Of a DNA stretch of 64,000 nt, positions 1 to 8,470 are shown piece by piece. How positions within the stretch are numbered: the first letter of the stretch is position 1; each line of letters begins with the position of its first letter. The position numbers were made by a program, and so were the translations under genes. The DNA lies in NCBI RefSeq assembly GCF_028681615.1, contig NZ_JAQUHV010000001.1, positions 372,001 through 436,000 of the forward strand, in the 5' to 3' direction. The notes under the pieces were generated by a model, which made no database searches, was not told where the DNA came from, and saw nothing but the letters and a program-made list of their open reading frames with translations. The DNA is from Sulfuricurvum sp. GTDB lineage: Bacteria > Campylobacterota > Campylobacteria > Campylobacterales > Sulfurimonadaceae.

Positions 1-965
1 ACAGGCACATCTTTACTGGCTTCAAGAGCTTTTTGATACAGCTGAATCGCATTTTTAATCTCTCCTGAACCTTCCAACTGTTCAGCTTTATAAAGCATCC
101 CTAATGATGCAAACGGACTGTCCGCCTGTTCATCAAACAAACGGTCGAAAAAGTAATCCGCATCGACACTCTGACCAATTTTTCCATATGCATCGGCGAT
201 ATAGGCCAAGACCTCTGCAACACTTGGATCCGAGGAGTAGTCTCGCAAAAACTGCTTAGCGATTTCAATGAGTTTTTCAGAATTTTCTTCGTGATGCAAC
301 GCACGAATTTGATAGAGAAGTAATTCATTTTTAAATACAGTCTTCGGATAGTTCTTAAGAGCATTCGTACTGAGATCGAGCACTTTATCGTACCTCTTTG
401 CCTCATATGCTTTTTTCATCTCCATATAATCAGTGACGTCTTGTACCCGTGCAATTTTTATCGGATTGCCTTTGAGATCAAGCCCTCCTACAATAGGTCT
501 GATATCTTTTTTAATATTTATCGGAAAGTTAATTCCCGACTCCGGCGTTTGATTCATTGTAATCAACGGAAGAGAGTATGTATATCCGACCACACTCCAG
601 TGCTTTGCTTTTCGAATGCTTCCTTGAAACGTTTCGGTCTCTTTTGAAAGATCAAATGCAAGAGGAATCAATTTCATTTTTGCTTTGGGAAGGATAGTGA
701 TGGTATATCCCTGAGGTGAAGAAATACCTGTGATACTAAAGTGAGCGTTGTTTATTGGAGACAAGGTCTGCTTTGTCGCTTGAGGTATACGACAATCGAT
801 TCGGCGTGTTTCGCCAAACTCATTATTTATTGCGTTACACGCGAATGGGTAAGCGTTTTGAAGGTGGAGGATACTAAACTTTTCTCCCTCTTCTTTTCCG
901 GTTTGAATGGAGAGATCCATGGCAAATAAGGGGAAACAAAGGCATAGAGCAATCCAGTGTCTCAA
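1..965 (-). CDS. pflA: PflA-like TPR protein (paralysed flagellum), 3' end outside window
   Basis: The reading frame stays open from a TTG at 965 to the left edge, giving about 321 residues of an incomplete protein. An AAGGGG ribosome site lies about 5 bases before the TTG, and a hydrophobic signal sequence (about 16 residues, ending LFA) follows. After a beta-rich N-terminal part, helical tetratricopeptide-like repeats begin at about residue 170 (AYEAKRYDKVLDLS and later units). In C. jejuni pflA, needed for motor rotation, lies directly downstream of nuoN; here the start is 31 bases after the nuoN stop, the same arrangement. The name rests on this synteny, the signal peptide and the TPR architecture. 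A generic periplasmic TPR protein is the alternative. It is probably co-transcribed with the nuo operon. Confidence 0.75.
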   Translation of the reverse strand, partial: MRHWIALCLCFPLFAMDLSIQTGKEEGEKFSILHLQNAYPFACNAINNEFGETRRIDCRIPQATKQTLSPINNAHFSITGISSPQGYTITILPKAKMKLIPLAFDLSKETETFQGSIRKAKHWSVVGYTYSLPLITMNQTPESGINFPINIKKDIRPIVGGLDLKGNPIKIARVQDVTDYMEMKKAYEAKRYDKVLDLSTNALKNYPKTVFKNELLLYQIRALHHEENSEKLIEIAKQFLRDYSSDPSVAEVLAYIADAYGKIGQSVDADYFFDRLFDEQADSPFASLGMLYKAEQLEGSGEIKNAIQLYQKALEASKDVP

Positions 966-995
966 TCCTTCCCCTTTTTTTCCTCATAGTGAGGA

Positions 996-2501
996 TTAAT
1001 AGCCGCTATTATACACGAATAGAGTAATAACTTTCAACAAAGGATTGACCGCAAATACGGCGAATATTGTTCCGACTACAGCAATACCGATAATGGTTTT
1101 TAGAGAAAGAGAGGCATTCATAAAATACATCTTCTCATATCCGATCTGCGGTTCTTTCATAAACATAAATACGATAAGTTTCAAATAATAATACCCTGCT
1201 ATCGCCGAGTTCAATGCCATAATGAGAGCCAGTCCTGTGTACCCTGCAGAGACGGCAGAGCCGATCATATACAATTTACCCCAGAATAAACCAAACGGAG
1301 GAATTCCGGCGAGTGAAAGCATAAACAGACCCATCATCACCGCACCCATCGGCATGGTTTTTACCATACCTGAGAATTTCTCATACGGATGATCCGAACT
1401 TTGCCCCGGAAGAAGATTTTTCTGTCGATTCACCCAAAGCATGGTAAAGGCTCCGAGGTTGGTAAAGCTAAAGAGTGCCCAATACAAAAACAATCCGGTA
1501 TTGGCTTGGGTCGTGCCGATCAAAATTGCCGCCATAACAAAACCTGCATGACTGATCGAACTGTACGCCAGCATACGTTTGACATCACTTTGAACCAACG
1601 CCCATATATTTGCTGCCGTCATTGTAACAACGACTCCAATATAGAGAATGACTTGAAGCCATGCAACTCCGCTGTGAACCAAAAATTCAAACAAGCGCAT
1701 TGCAACTACAAAACCTGCGATTTTAGGGACGATTGACATATAACCCGCAAGTGCTGCAGATGAACCCTCATAAACATCAGGTGTCCACGTATGGAACGGT
1801 ACCATCGATATTTTAAATCCGATCGCTCCGATCATAAAGGTAACAGCGATCAAAAGATAGCCTATATTACTGTAGTGATCTTCTGCCAATACCGTTGCAA
1901 TCTGATTGATTTCAACAGAACCGCTGATCGCATAGAAAATCATCGAACCGAAAGCGAAAAAGCCTGCGGCCAATGCACCCATCGTAAAATATTTCACTGC
2001 CGCTTCAAATGATTTTGTACGGTTATGCAATGCAATAAGGGTATAAAGGGCTAATGACGCCGTTTCCAATCCGATAAAAATCAAGATTAAATTGTCGGTT
2101 GCAACCATAAACTGGAAGCCCGCAATCATGAATAAAAAGAGGGCAAAATATTCCGGATAGTTGTATTCATGGAACCGTTTTGAGGTCAACGCCAATGGGA
2201 TAAAGAGCATTGAACCCACTACGATAATGATCTGTGCCAAGATTGCAAGACCATCCATAAGCATAACATCAAAGAAACCTAATATGGTTCCGTTTTTAAG
2301 AAACAACCCAGCAAAATCAACCAATGAACCTAAATCTAATAGTAAAAATAAAAGGCTGAGCATGACATACAACGATTTATGCAGTCCTCCTTTAGCCATA
2401 TCGATCACTAAAATAACCAGCGCACCGACAATCGCAATGAGCATCGGAGCTAACGTCGCTAAATTAAGCGACGCAAGCGAAACATGAATCGGCTCTAACA
2501 T
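996..2501 (-). CDS. nuoN: NADH-quinone oxidoreductase subunit N
   Basis: This 501-residue polytopic membrane protein is one of the three antiporter-like, proton-pumping subunits of complex I. It carries the family's membrane-embedded glutamate ([12 protein letters not shown], near residue 145) and lysine ([12 protein letters not shown], near residue 230). The following DVYEGS motif is also typical of NuoN. Length matches the family. The start overlaps the nuoM stop (TAATG), so the two are probably translationally coupled. It is the last nuo gene before pflA. Confidence 0.97.
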   Translation of the reverse strand: MLEPIHVSLASLNLATLAPMLIAIVGALVILVIDMAKGGLHKSLYVMLSLLFLLLDLGSLVDFAGLFLKNGTILGFFDVMLMDGLAILAQIIIVVGSMLFIPLALTSKRFHEYNYPEYFALFLFMIAGFQFMVATDNLILIFIGLETASLALYTLIALHNRTKSFEAAVKYFTMGALAAGFFAFGSMIFYAISGSVEINQIATVLAEDHYSNIGYLLIAVTFMIGAIGFKISMVPFHTWTPDVYEGSSAALAGYMSIVPKIAGFVVAMRLFEFLVHSGVAWLQVILYIGVVVTMTAANIWALVQSDVKRMLAYSSISHAGFVMAAILIGTTQANTGLFLYWALFSFTNLGAFTMLWVNRQKNLLPGQSSDHPYEKFSGMVKTMPMGAVMMGLFMLSLAGIPPFGLFWGKLYMIGSAVSAGYTGLALIMALNSAIAGYYYLKLIVFMFMKEPQIGYEKMYFMNASLSLKTIIGIAVVGTIFAVFAVNPLLKVITLFVYNSGY

Positions 2502-4051
2502 TAGTGCGCCTCCTGCAATGAAATGATCTTACTCGAATCTGAAAGGTTAGGGATACGCTCTTTTGCCTCAGGACTTTGAGCTTTGTCATGCATGAGCTGT
2601 ATAATCGACTCAACGCTGTTATTGATCGGTCCTAAAACCGGTTTTGGATATACACCCAGCCAGATTGCTACGATAACCAAAGGGACAAGTCCAAGAAGCT
2701 CAGTTCTGTTTACATCTTTTAAATTTCGGTTTTCATCATTGGTAACAGGGCCAAAGAAAGCTTTTTTATATGCAGAAAGCATATAAATCGCTCCGACGAT
2801 AATTGCGGTACCTGCAGTTAATGTAATCATATGAGATTGTTTGTAGAACCCAAGCAAACTCAAAAACTCTCCGACGAAATTGATCGTAAGAGGCAAGCCC
2901 ACGGAAGCCATCATCATAATACCGAAGATGGTTGCATAGCGTGGCATGACTGAAGCCAATCCGCCGAATTCTGACATCAGTTTCGTATGACGTCGGTCAT
3001 AAATAACCCCGACCAAAAGGAACAGTGCTCCTGATACAACCCCGTGAGCCAGCATCAAGAATACCGATCCGCTCACCCCTTCTACATTCAACGCAAACGT
3101 ACCGAGGATAATAACCCCCATATGAGAAATCGAGCTGTAAGCAACAACTTGTTTAATATCCTCTTGGGCATAGGCTACCATCGCCGTATAGATGATCATA
3201 ATAATGGCGATGATCGCAATCGGAAACATGAAATAGACGGATGCATCCGGGAACATCGGCAAAGAAAAACGGACAAATGCATACGTTCCCATTTTAAGCA
3301 AAATCGCTGCCAAAATAACCGAACCAATAGTTGGAGCCTGTCCGTGTGCATACGGCAGCCAAGTGTGGAACGGAAACATCGGTACTTTGATCGCAAAGCC
3401 GATAAAAAATGCCGCAAATAACCAAAGCTGGAAATTCTCCGGCAAAATCAGGCGATACCATTCAAGGATCGAGAAGCTCCACATTCCGGTTGCTTGATTG
3501 TAAAAATATGCCATAAAAAGCATACCGACCAACATAATCAATGATCCGGTAAATGTGTAAAGGAAAAACTTGATGGATGCATATATACGCAACGGTCCGC
3601 CCCACGCACCGATAATGTAAAGCATAGGAACCAAAGAGAGCTCCCAAAACACGTAAAACACAATCGCATCCAAAGCGGCAAATACACCTACCATTGTCAT
3701 TTCAAGGAATAACAAGGTAATAATCAAGTTTTTAATGTGACGCTTTTCAGTCAACGATGCAATACCGATCAACGTGAAAAACGTTGAAAGGATAATAATA
3801 AAGAGTGAAATACCGTCCACACCAAGAAGATAATTAATACCAAATGCCGGAATGAGAGGCATTGACTCCATAAATTGCATACCCGAAACCATCGGATCGT
3901 ACGCATACCATAGCCACAAAGAGAGGACAAATTCGATGAAAGCAACGGCTATACCGTAGGCTCTCATACTGTCTTTAGTGACGACAAATCCGAGCATTGC
4001 AGCCAATGCAGGGAAGAAAATTAAAAGTGTTAAAATATGATCTATCATCAT
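2501..4051 (-). CDS. nuoM: NADH-quinone oxidoreductase subunit M
   Basis: A 516-residue antiporter-like membrane subunit of complex I. The key glutamate (FWELSLVPM) and lysine ([16 protein letters not shown]) of the proton channel are present, along with the [13 protein letters not shown] region in a later helix. Two consecutive ATG codons (4051 and 4048) follow a TAAGGAG ribosome site; the second has better spacing, so the protein may be one residue shorter. It lies 6 bases after nuoL and overlaps nuoN. Confidence 0.97.
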   Translation of the reverse strand: MMIDHILTLLIFFPALAAMLGFVVTKDSMRAYGIAVAFIEFVLSLWLWYAYDPMVSGMQFMESMPLIPAFGINYLLGVDGISLFIIILSTFFTLIGIASLTEKRHIKNLIITLLFLEMTMVGVFAALDAIVFYVFWELSLVPMLYIIGAWGGPLRIYASIKFFLYTFTGSLIMLVGMLFMAYFYNQATGMWSFSILEWYRLILPENFQLWLFAAFFIGFAIKVPMFPFHTWLPYAHGQAPTIGSVILAAILLKMGTYAFVRFSLPMFPDASVYFMFPIAIIAIIMIIYTAMVAYAQEDIKQVVAYSSISHMGVIILGTFALNVEGVSGSVFLMLAHGVVSGALFLLVGVIYDRRHTKLMSEFGGLASVMPRYATIFGIMMMASVGLPLTINFVGEFLSLLGFYKQSHMITLTAGTAIIVGAIYMLSAYKKAFFGPVTNDENRNLKDVNRTELLGLVPLVIVAIWLGVYPKPVLGPINNSVESIIQLMHDKAQSPEAKERIPNLSDSSKIISLQEAH

Positions 4052-4057
4052 TACTCC

Positions 4058-5944
4058 TTAAGCGCTGACCGCGTTGTACCCGATGGTAAACGCAACGGCA
4101 AGTGCTAATAAAACAACCAAACCGAAAACCATCCAACGAAGCATCGTAGAGAGATTTCCGTTTTGAATATCACGTGTATTTTCACCCGTTTTATAGATTG
4201 CATTTGCAATCATATCTACGGTCGCATCAACAATTTTAAGATCAATCTGTTTCCACGCGATCTTGGAAAGTTCCAAATACGGTTTGGAAAAAACTTCCTC
4301 GTAAAATTTCGGAATGTAATATTGATTCCAGAGTAATTTGTATCCGAAACTGTTTTCCATTTTAGAAGTACCATCCGGAACACTGCTCCAGTTGCTGTAT
4401 TTTTTGTACGCAAACAAAATGGCTGAAATAACAAACAATTGAGTTCCGATCGTCATAATCCAGAAAGTCACTTCATTATGTACATGATACACCGTTGTCG
4501 GAAGCAGATTCGTTACCAATTGATAGTAGGTCATTTTAAATGAACCGGCAATGATTGCCAATACCAGCAACGGACTCATAGCAACCAACATAAATTTATA
4601 GGCTTCATGCGGGTGAATACCGAAAAGTTTGTAGCGCTCTTCACCGTGGAAGATCAATGCGACAAGACGGAACGAATAAAACGCAGTCAATCCTGCGGTC
4701 AACAACAATACGGTATAAATAACATAATGGTGTTCTACAAATCCGACTTCCAAGATTAAATCTTTAGAGAAGAACCCGGCAAACGGGTAGATACCTGCAA
4801 GTGCAACGGAAGCGAGGGTCATCATAATAAATGTCCCTTTCATCACTTTGCGCAAGCCCCCCATTTTAAACGGATCGAGTTCATCGTGCATAGCGTGCAT
4901 AACGTTACCGGCTCCGAGGAACAACAATGCTTTGAAGAATGCGTGTGCCATTAGATGGAACAATGCTACCCAATAGGCACCCAAACCTGCAGCTACGAAC
5001 ATGTATCCGAGTTGTGAAAGGGTTGAATACGCAATAATCCGTTTCATATCACGGTTAACGAGTGCCATAGATGCCGCAAAAAGAGCAACAAACGCTCCGA
5101 GACTTGCGATGAAGATTCCGACATTCGGAATCAAATCATAAATCGGATTGGCACGAACGACCAAATATACACCGGCGGTAACCATGGTCGCAGCGTGAAT
5201 CAGTGCCGAAACCGGAGTAGGACCTTCCATCGCATCGGCAAGCCATGTATGTAGCGGAAACTGTGCCGATTTACCCATTGCACCGATAAAGAGGAAAATT
5301 CCGATCCATGTTGTAATAACTACCGGAAGATTTCCGATTTCTGCAAACACAACATCGTATTGGAGAGAACCGACATTCCAGTACACCATGAAAATACCGA
5401 TCAACATCCCAAGGTCGGCTATACGGTTCATAATGAACGCTTCGTTAGCTGCCCAAGTCGCCGATTCTTTGTGATACCAGAATCCGATGAGTCCCCACGA
5501 ACAAAGACCGACCCCTTCCCAACCAATGAAAAGTCCGGCAAAGTTGTCGCTCATAACCAAAACCATCATCGAGAAAACGAATGCAGAAAGCCATGAGAAG
5601 AAACGGTTGAATCCTTTGTCGTGATCCATGTAACCTACTGAGTACACGTGAACAACGGTTGAAACGATCGTTACAACCATCATCATCACTACACTCACTT
5701 GATCAACAACGAAACCAAACGGAATGTAAAGGTCACCCGTCGCCATCCATGTCATTAGTTCAACGTGTACCGTATGCCCGCCCATGACATAATTGAGCAA
5801 TACAAGACTGCTCAAAAAAGAGGTGAACAGCAATCCGGAAGCGATATAACCTGTCACATTCGTTTTAGGTGACATACCGAACAGCGCTGAAAATAATGAC
5901 CCTACCAACGGCGCGAAGAGTGCAATATATAAATAAAGTTCCAT
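4058..5944 (-). CDS. nuoL: NADH-quinone oxidoreductase subunit L
   Basis: A 628-residue distal antiporter-like subunit of complex I. GWEGVGLCSW holds the conserved glutamate and AMGKSAQFPLHTWLADAMEGPTPVSALIHAATMV (cited here as GKSAQFPLHTW and EGPTPVSAL) is the diagnostic NuoL stretch. The extended C-terminal part fits the lateral helix and final transmembrane helix seen in this subunit. It starts 3 bases after the nuoK stop within the nuo operon. Confidence 0.97.
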   Translation of the reverse strand: MELYLYIALFAPLVGSLFSALFGMSPKTNVTGYIASGLLFTSFLSSLVLLNYVMGGHTVHVELMTWMATGDLYIPFGFVVDQVSVVMMMVVTIVSTVVHVYSVGYMDHDKGFNRFFSWLSAFVFSMMVLVMSDNFAGLFIGWEGVGLCSWGLIGFWYHKESATWAANEAFIMNRIADLGMLIGIFMVYWNVGSLQYDVVFAEIGNLPVVITTWIGIFLFIGAMGKSAQFPLHTWLADAMEGPTPVSALIHAATMVTAGVYLVVRANPIYDLIPNVGIFIASLGAFVALFAASMALVNRDMKRIIAYSTLSQLGYMFVAAGLGAYWVALFHLMAHAFFKALLFLGAGNVMHAMHDELDPFKMGGLRKVMKGTFIMMTLASVALAGIYPFAGFFSKDLILEVGFVEHHYVIYTVLLLTAGLTAFYSFRLVALIFHGEERYKLFGIHPHEAYKFMLVAMSPLLVLAIIAGSFKMTYYQLVTNLLPTTVYHVHNEVTFWIMTIGTQLFVISAILFAYKKYSNWSSVPDGTSKMENSFGYKLLWNQYYIPKFYEEVFSKPYLELSKIAWKQIDLKIVDATVDMIANAIYKTGENTRDIQNGNLSTMLRWMVFGLVVLLALAVAFTIGYNAVSA

Positions 5945-5947
5945 AGA

Positions 5948-6253
5948 CTATCCTCGCATTGAATTCATTTGATCTAGGTCGATTTTACCGGTACGTTTAT
6001 ACCAAACGATAAGCAATCCTAACCCGATTGCGACCTCAGAAGCCGCAATAGCAATAATAAAGAATGCAAACATTTGACCGCTTAAATCTCCCAAATAATG
6101 CGAAATTGCTGCAAATCCGATATTGGTAGCATTGAGTAAAATTTCTGTTGCAAAAAAGAGCATTAAAAGATTTTTACGTCGCATAATACCGATCAATCCG
6201 ATTGTAAACAAAATGCTTGACAATACAAGATAATGGGTGAGTGTAATTTCCAT
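5948..6253 (-). CDS. nuoK: NADH-quinone oxidoreductase subunit K
   Basis: A 101-residue protein with three transmembrane helices and the family length. The two membrane glutamates needed for proton transfer are visible in FFATEILLNATNIGF and AIAASEVAIGLGLLI. The start codon shares one base with the nuoJ stop, indicating translational coupling. Confidence 0.96.
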   Translation of the reverse strand: MEITLTHYLVLSSILFTIGLIGIMRRKNLLMLFFATEILLNATNIGFAAISHYLGDLSGQMFAFFIIAIAASEVAIGLGLLIVWYKRTGKIDLDQMNSMRG

Positions 6254-6831
6254 CAGTGTCCCCCTTCTTCTGCTCGATAGCTGTCGTCCATCATGCCGAT
6301 CTCTTCTTCCGCCATCAATGTCAACGATTTATCCATTTTCTTACCTGCCATAATGATCCCGCCGATCATCGCAACGAGAAGCATAACTGCAGCCAGCTCG
6401 AAAGGGACAAGATATTTGGTAAAGAGAACCATGCCCACCGCTTGTGAGTTACCGACAGCTGAATCAATCGGATAAAGCGCTTGAATGTTATCAGAGATGA
6501 TCGGTGCAACAAAAATAGCCACAACCATTGCAGCTGCCAATACACCTAGAACAAAAACGATTTGCGGGTTGACTTTCTTTTCAACGACATTACGAGTCGT
6601 GTCGAAAAACATCATACCAAACGCATAAAGTGCCATGACCGCTCCGGTATAAACGATAATCTGGATAGCTCCCAAAAAGTCGGCACCCAGAATAAAGAAA
6701 AATGCAGAGATGAAAATCATCCCCGCTGCCATTGCGGTAATGGCGTACAGTGCTTGGCTGGTCATAACCGTGATAGTAAACATCACGATAGTGAGGACCG
6801 CAAACAGATAAAAAGCGATTGCTTCAAACAT
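6253..6831 (-). CDS. nuoJ: NADH-quinone oxidoreductase subunit J
   Basis: A 192-residue membrane subunit of complex I with five predicted helices. The conserved helix-3 signature GAIQIIVYTGAVMALYAFG is present; in solved complexes this helix changes conformation during coupling. The charged C-terminal tail (MAEEEIGMMDDSYRAEEGGH) is outside the membrane. It lies between nuoI (11-base gap) and nuoK (1-base overlap). Confidence 0.96.
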   Translation of the reverse strand: MFEAIAFYLFAVLTIVMFTITVMTSQALYAITAMAAGMIFISAFFFILGADFLGAIQIIVYTGAVMALYAFGMMFFDTTRNVVEKKVNPQIVFVLGVLAAAMVVAIFVAPIISDNIQALYPIDSAVGNSQAVGMVLFTKYLVPFELAAVMLLVAMIGGIIMAGKKMDKSLTLMAEEEIGMMDDSYRAEEGGH

Positions 6832-6842
6832 ACTTTGACTCC

Positions 6843-7466
6843 TTAATAGGCAAGCGGGGTCTTTTTGACCGACGCGTCGCTTCCTGGGATGATGGCACCG
6901 AAGCCCGGGTACTCAGATTGATCGCCTGCTTTTAGTAGATCAAGCGGGGTGAGCATATCGTCTTTGATGACGAAATGGGCACGTTGTTCAGAGGCATTTT
7001 CATAACGTCCGCCATGAACAATTGCCAATTCCGGACATACTTCCGCACAATATCCGCAGAAGATACAGCGTCCGAGGTTGATGCTGTATTCCGTTACTTC
7101 TTTACGGCTGTTCTCGTCGATGCGAGTATCCATACGGATACAGTCGGAGATACAGATTTTTTCACACAATCCGCATCCGATACAGCGCTCATATCCCGAC
7201 TCCCACAAACGGAGCAGTTTATGGACTGCACGGTAACGCGGCCCGATCGGAAGTTTTTCTTTCGGGTATTGGACAGTGTGGATATCAAATTTGATCATCT
7301 CGCGCATAACAACCCATAAGCCGACAAACAATTCGCCTTTTACGGCACGTTTGACAACCTGCTTAAATTTATCCCATCCGGTAACCGGATAGTTTTCGAT
7401 ATCGACGTAATAATAAGCGCTGTGTTCACTTACATTTCGGTCTGTAAATACTTCTTCATGATGCAT
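6843..7466 (-). CDS. nuoI: NADH-quinone oxidoreductase subunit I, 2x[4Fe-4S]
   Basis: A 207-residue ferredoxin-like subunit that carries electrons to cluster N2. Two ferredoxin motifs are visible: [15 protein letters not shown] (near residue 95) and [15 protein letters not shown] (near residue 135). In the first motif the residue after the fourth cysteine is Ile rather than the usual Pro, and an extra cysteine follows. The N-terminal amphipathic region ([15 protein letters not shown]) fits membrane-surface attachment. It is 12 bases downstream of nuoH. Confidence 0.96.
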   Translation of the reverse strand: MHHEEVFTDRNVSEHSAYYYVDIENYPVTGWDKFKQVVKRAVKGELFVGLWVVMREMIKFDIHTVQYPKEKLPIGPRYRAVHKLLRLWESGYERCIGCGLCEKICISDCIRMDTRIDENSRKEVTEYSINLGRCIFCGYCAEVCPELAIVHGGRYENASEQRAHFVIKDDMLTPLDLLKAGDQSEYPGFGAIIPGSDASVKKTPLAY

Positions 7467-7478
7467 CGCACAACCTCC

Positions 7479-8468
7479 TTAGAACATCATCACGATGCCG
7501 GTGACAACCACGTTGAGCACCGCAATCGGCATTAAAACTTTCCAACACAACCACATCAACTGGTCAGGTCGGACATCCGGCCATGCGGCACGTGTCCAAA
7601 GGAAAAAGAAAAAGAAAAACGCTACTTTGAGGATCAATTGGAATGCTCCTGCAAAAGTGCCGTCACCAAAACCGCCCAAGAATACAATAGCGATCACGAA
7701 CGAGATAAAGAACATATTTGCGTACTCTCCGATAAAGAAGAGACCCCATCGCATACCTGAATACTCGGTTCCGAAACCGTCAATAATTTCATGGTCGTTT
7801 GCTACAAGGTGGAAAGGGGTACGCCCTGTTTCCGCAAATGCCGCAATCCAGAAAAGGACAAATGCAACCGGCTGTGACCAAACGATCCAGTGGGTGATTC
7901 CGCCTACTTGGTAATTGTTGATATCAACCAATGACAATGAACCTACCATCATGAGCGGTGCCAACAATGAAAGACCCGTGATAACTTCATATGAAATGAA
8001 GATAGCCGCACTACGTGCCGCAGAGATCAATGACCATTTGTTTGCCGATGCCATCCCTCCAAGGAGCGGTCCGTACAGTCCGATCGCCATAACCCCGAGC
8101 ACATAAAGGATACCGACATTGATGTCCGCGACGATCGGATGAACGGTATAGCCCATTACGGTAAATTGTGGCCAGAACGGAATAGCTGCAGAAGCCATAA
8201 ACGCCGTCGCAGCCGTAATGACCGGAGCGATTTTAAAAATCGGTTTTACGACGTTTTGCGGGATAATATCCTCTTTTGTAAAGAGTTTAATCCCGTCCGC
8301 TGCGACTTGAAGCAAACCGAACGGCCCGACATGCATCGGCCCCAAACGACGTTGCATAAACGCCAGCACTTTACGCTCAAAATAGGTCCCAAGACCCGCG
8401 AGCGCTGAAAAGATTAACAAGATAACAACGATTTTAGCAATCGTTTCAATGATAAATGCTACATCCAT
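7479..8468 (-). CDS. nuoH: NADH-quinone oxidoreductase subunit H
   Basis: A 329-residue polytopic membrane subunit at the quinone chamber. Typical stretches are FERKVLAFMQRRLGPMHVGPFGLLQ near the N terminus (cited as RRLGPMHVGPFGLLQ) and EYSGMRWGLFFIGEY. I chose the ATG at 8468, just after the nuoG stop at 8471 with AAAGGTG upstream, over a longer frame starting at 8495 inside nuoG. The acidic loop usually reading RTPFDLPEAE-x-EL reads RTPFHLVANDHEI here, so several normally acidic positions differ (see findings). Confidence 0.95.
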   Translation of the reverse strand: MDVAFIIETIAKIVVILLIFSALAGLGTYFERKVLAFMQRRLGPMHVGPFGLLQVAADGIKLFTKEDIIPQNVVKPIFKIAPVITAATAFMASAAIPFWPQFTVMGYTVHPIVADINVGILYVLGVMAIGLYGPLLGGMASANKWSLISAARSAAIFISYEVITGLSLLAPLMMVGSLSLVDINNYQVGGITHWIVWSQPVAFVLFWIAAFAETGRTPFHLVANDHEIIDGFGTEYSGMRWGLFFIGEYANMFFISFVIAIVFLGGFGDGTFAGAFQLILKVAFFFFFFLWTRAAWPDVRPDQLMWLCWKVLMPIAVLNVVVTGIVMMF

Positions 8469-8470
8469 GC

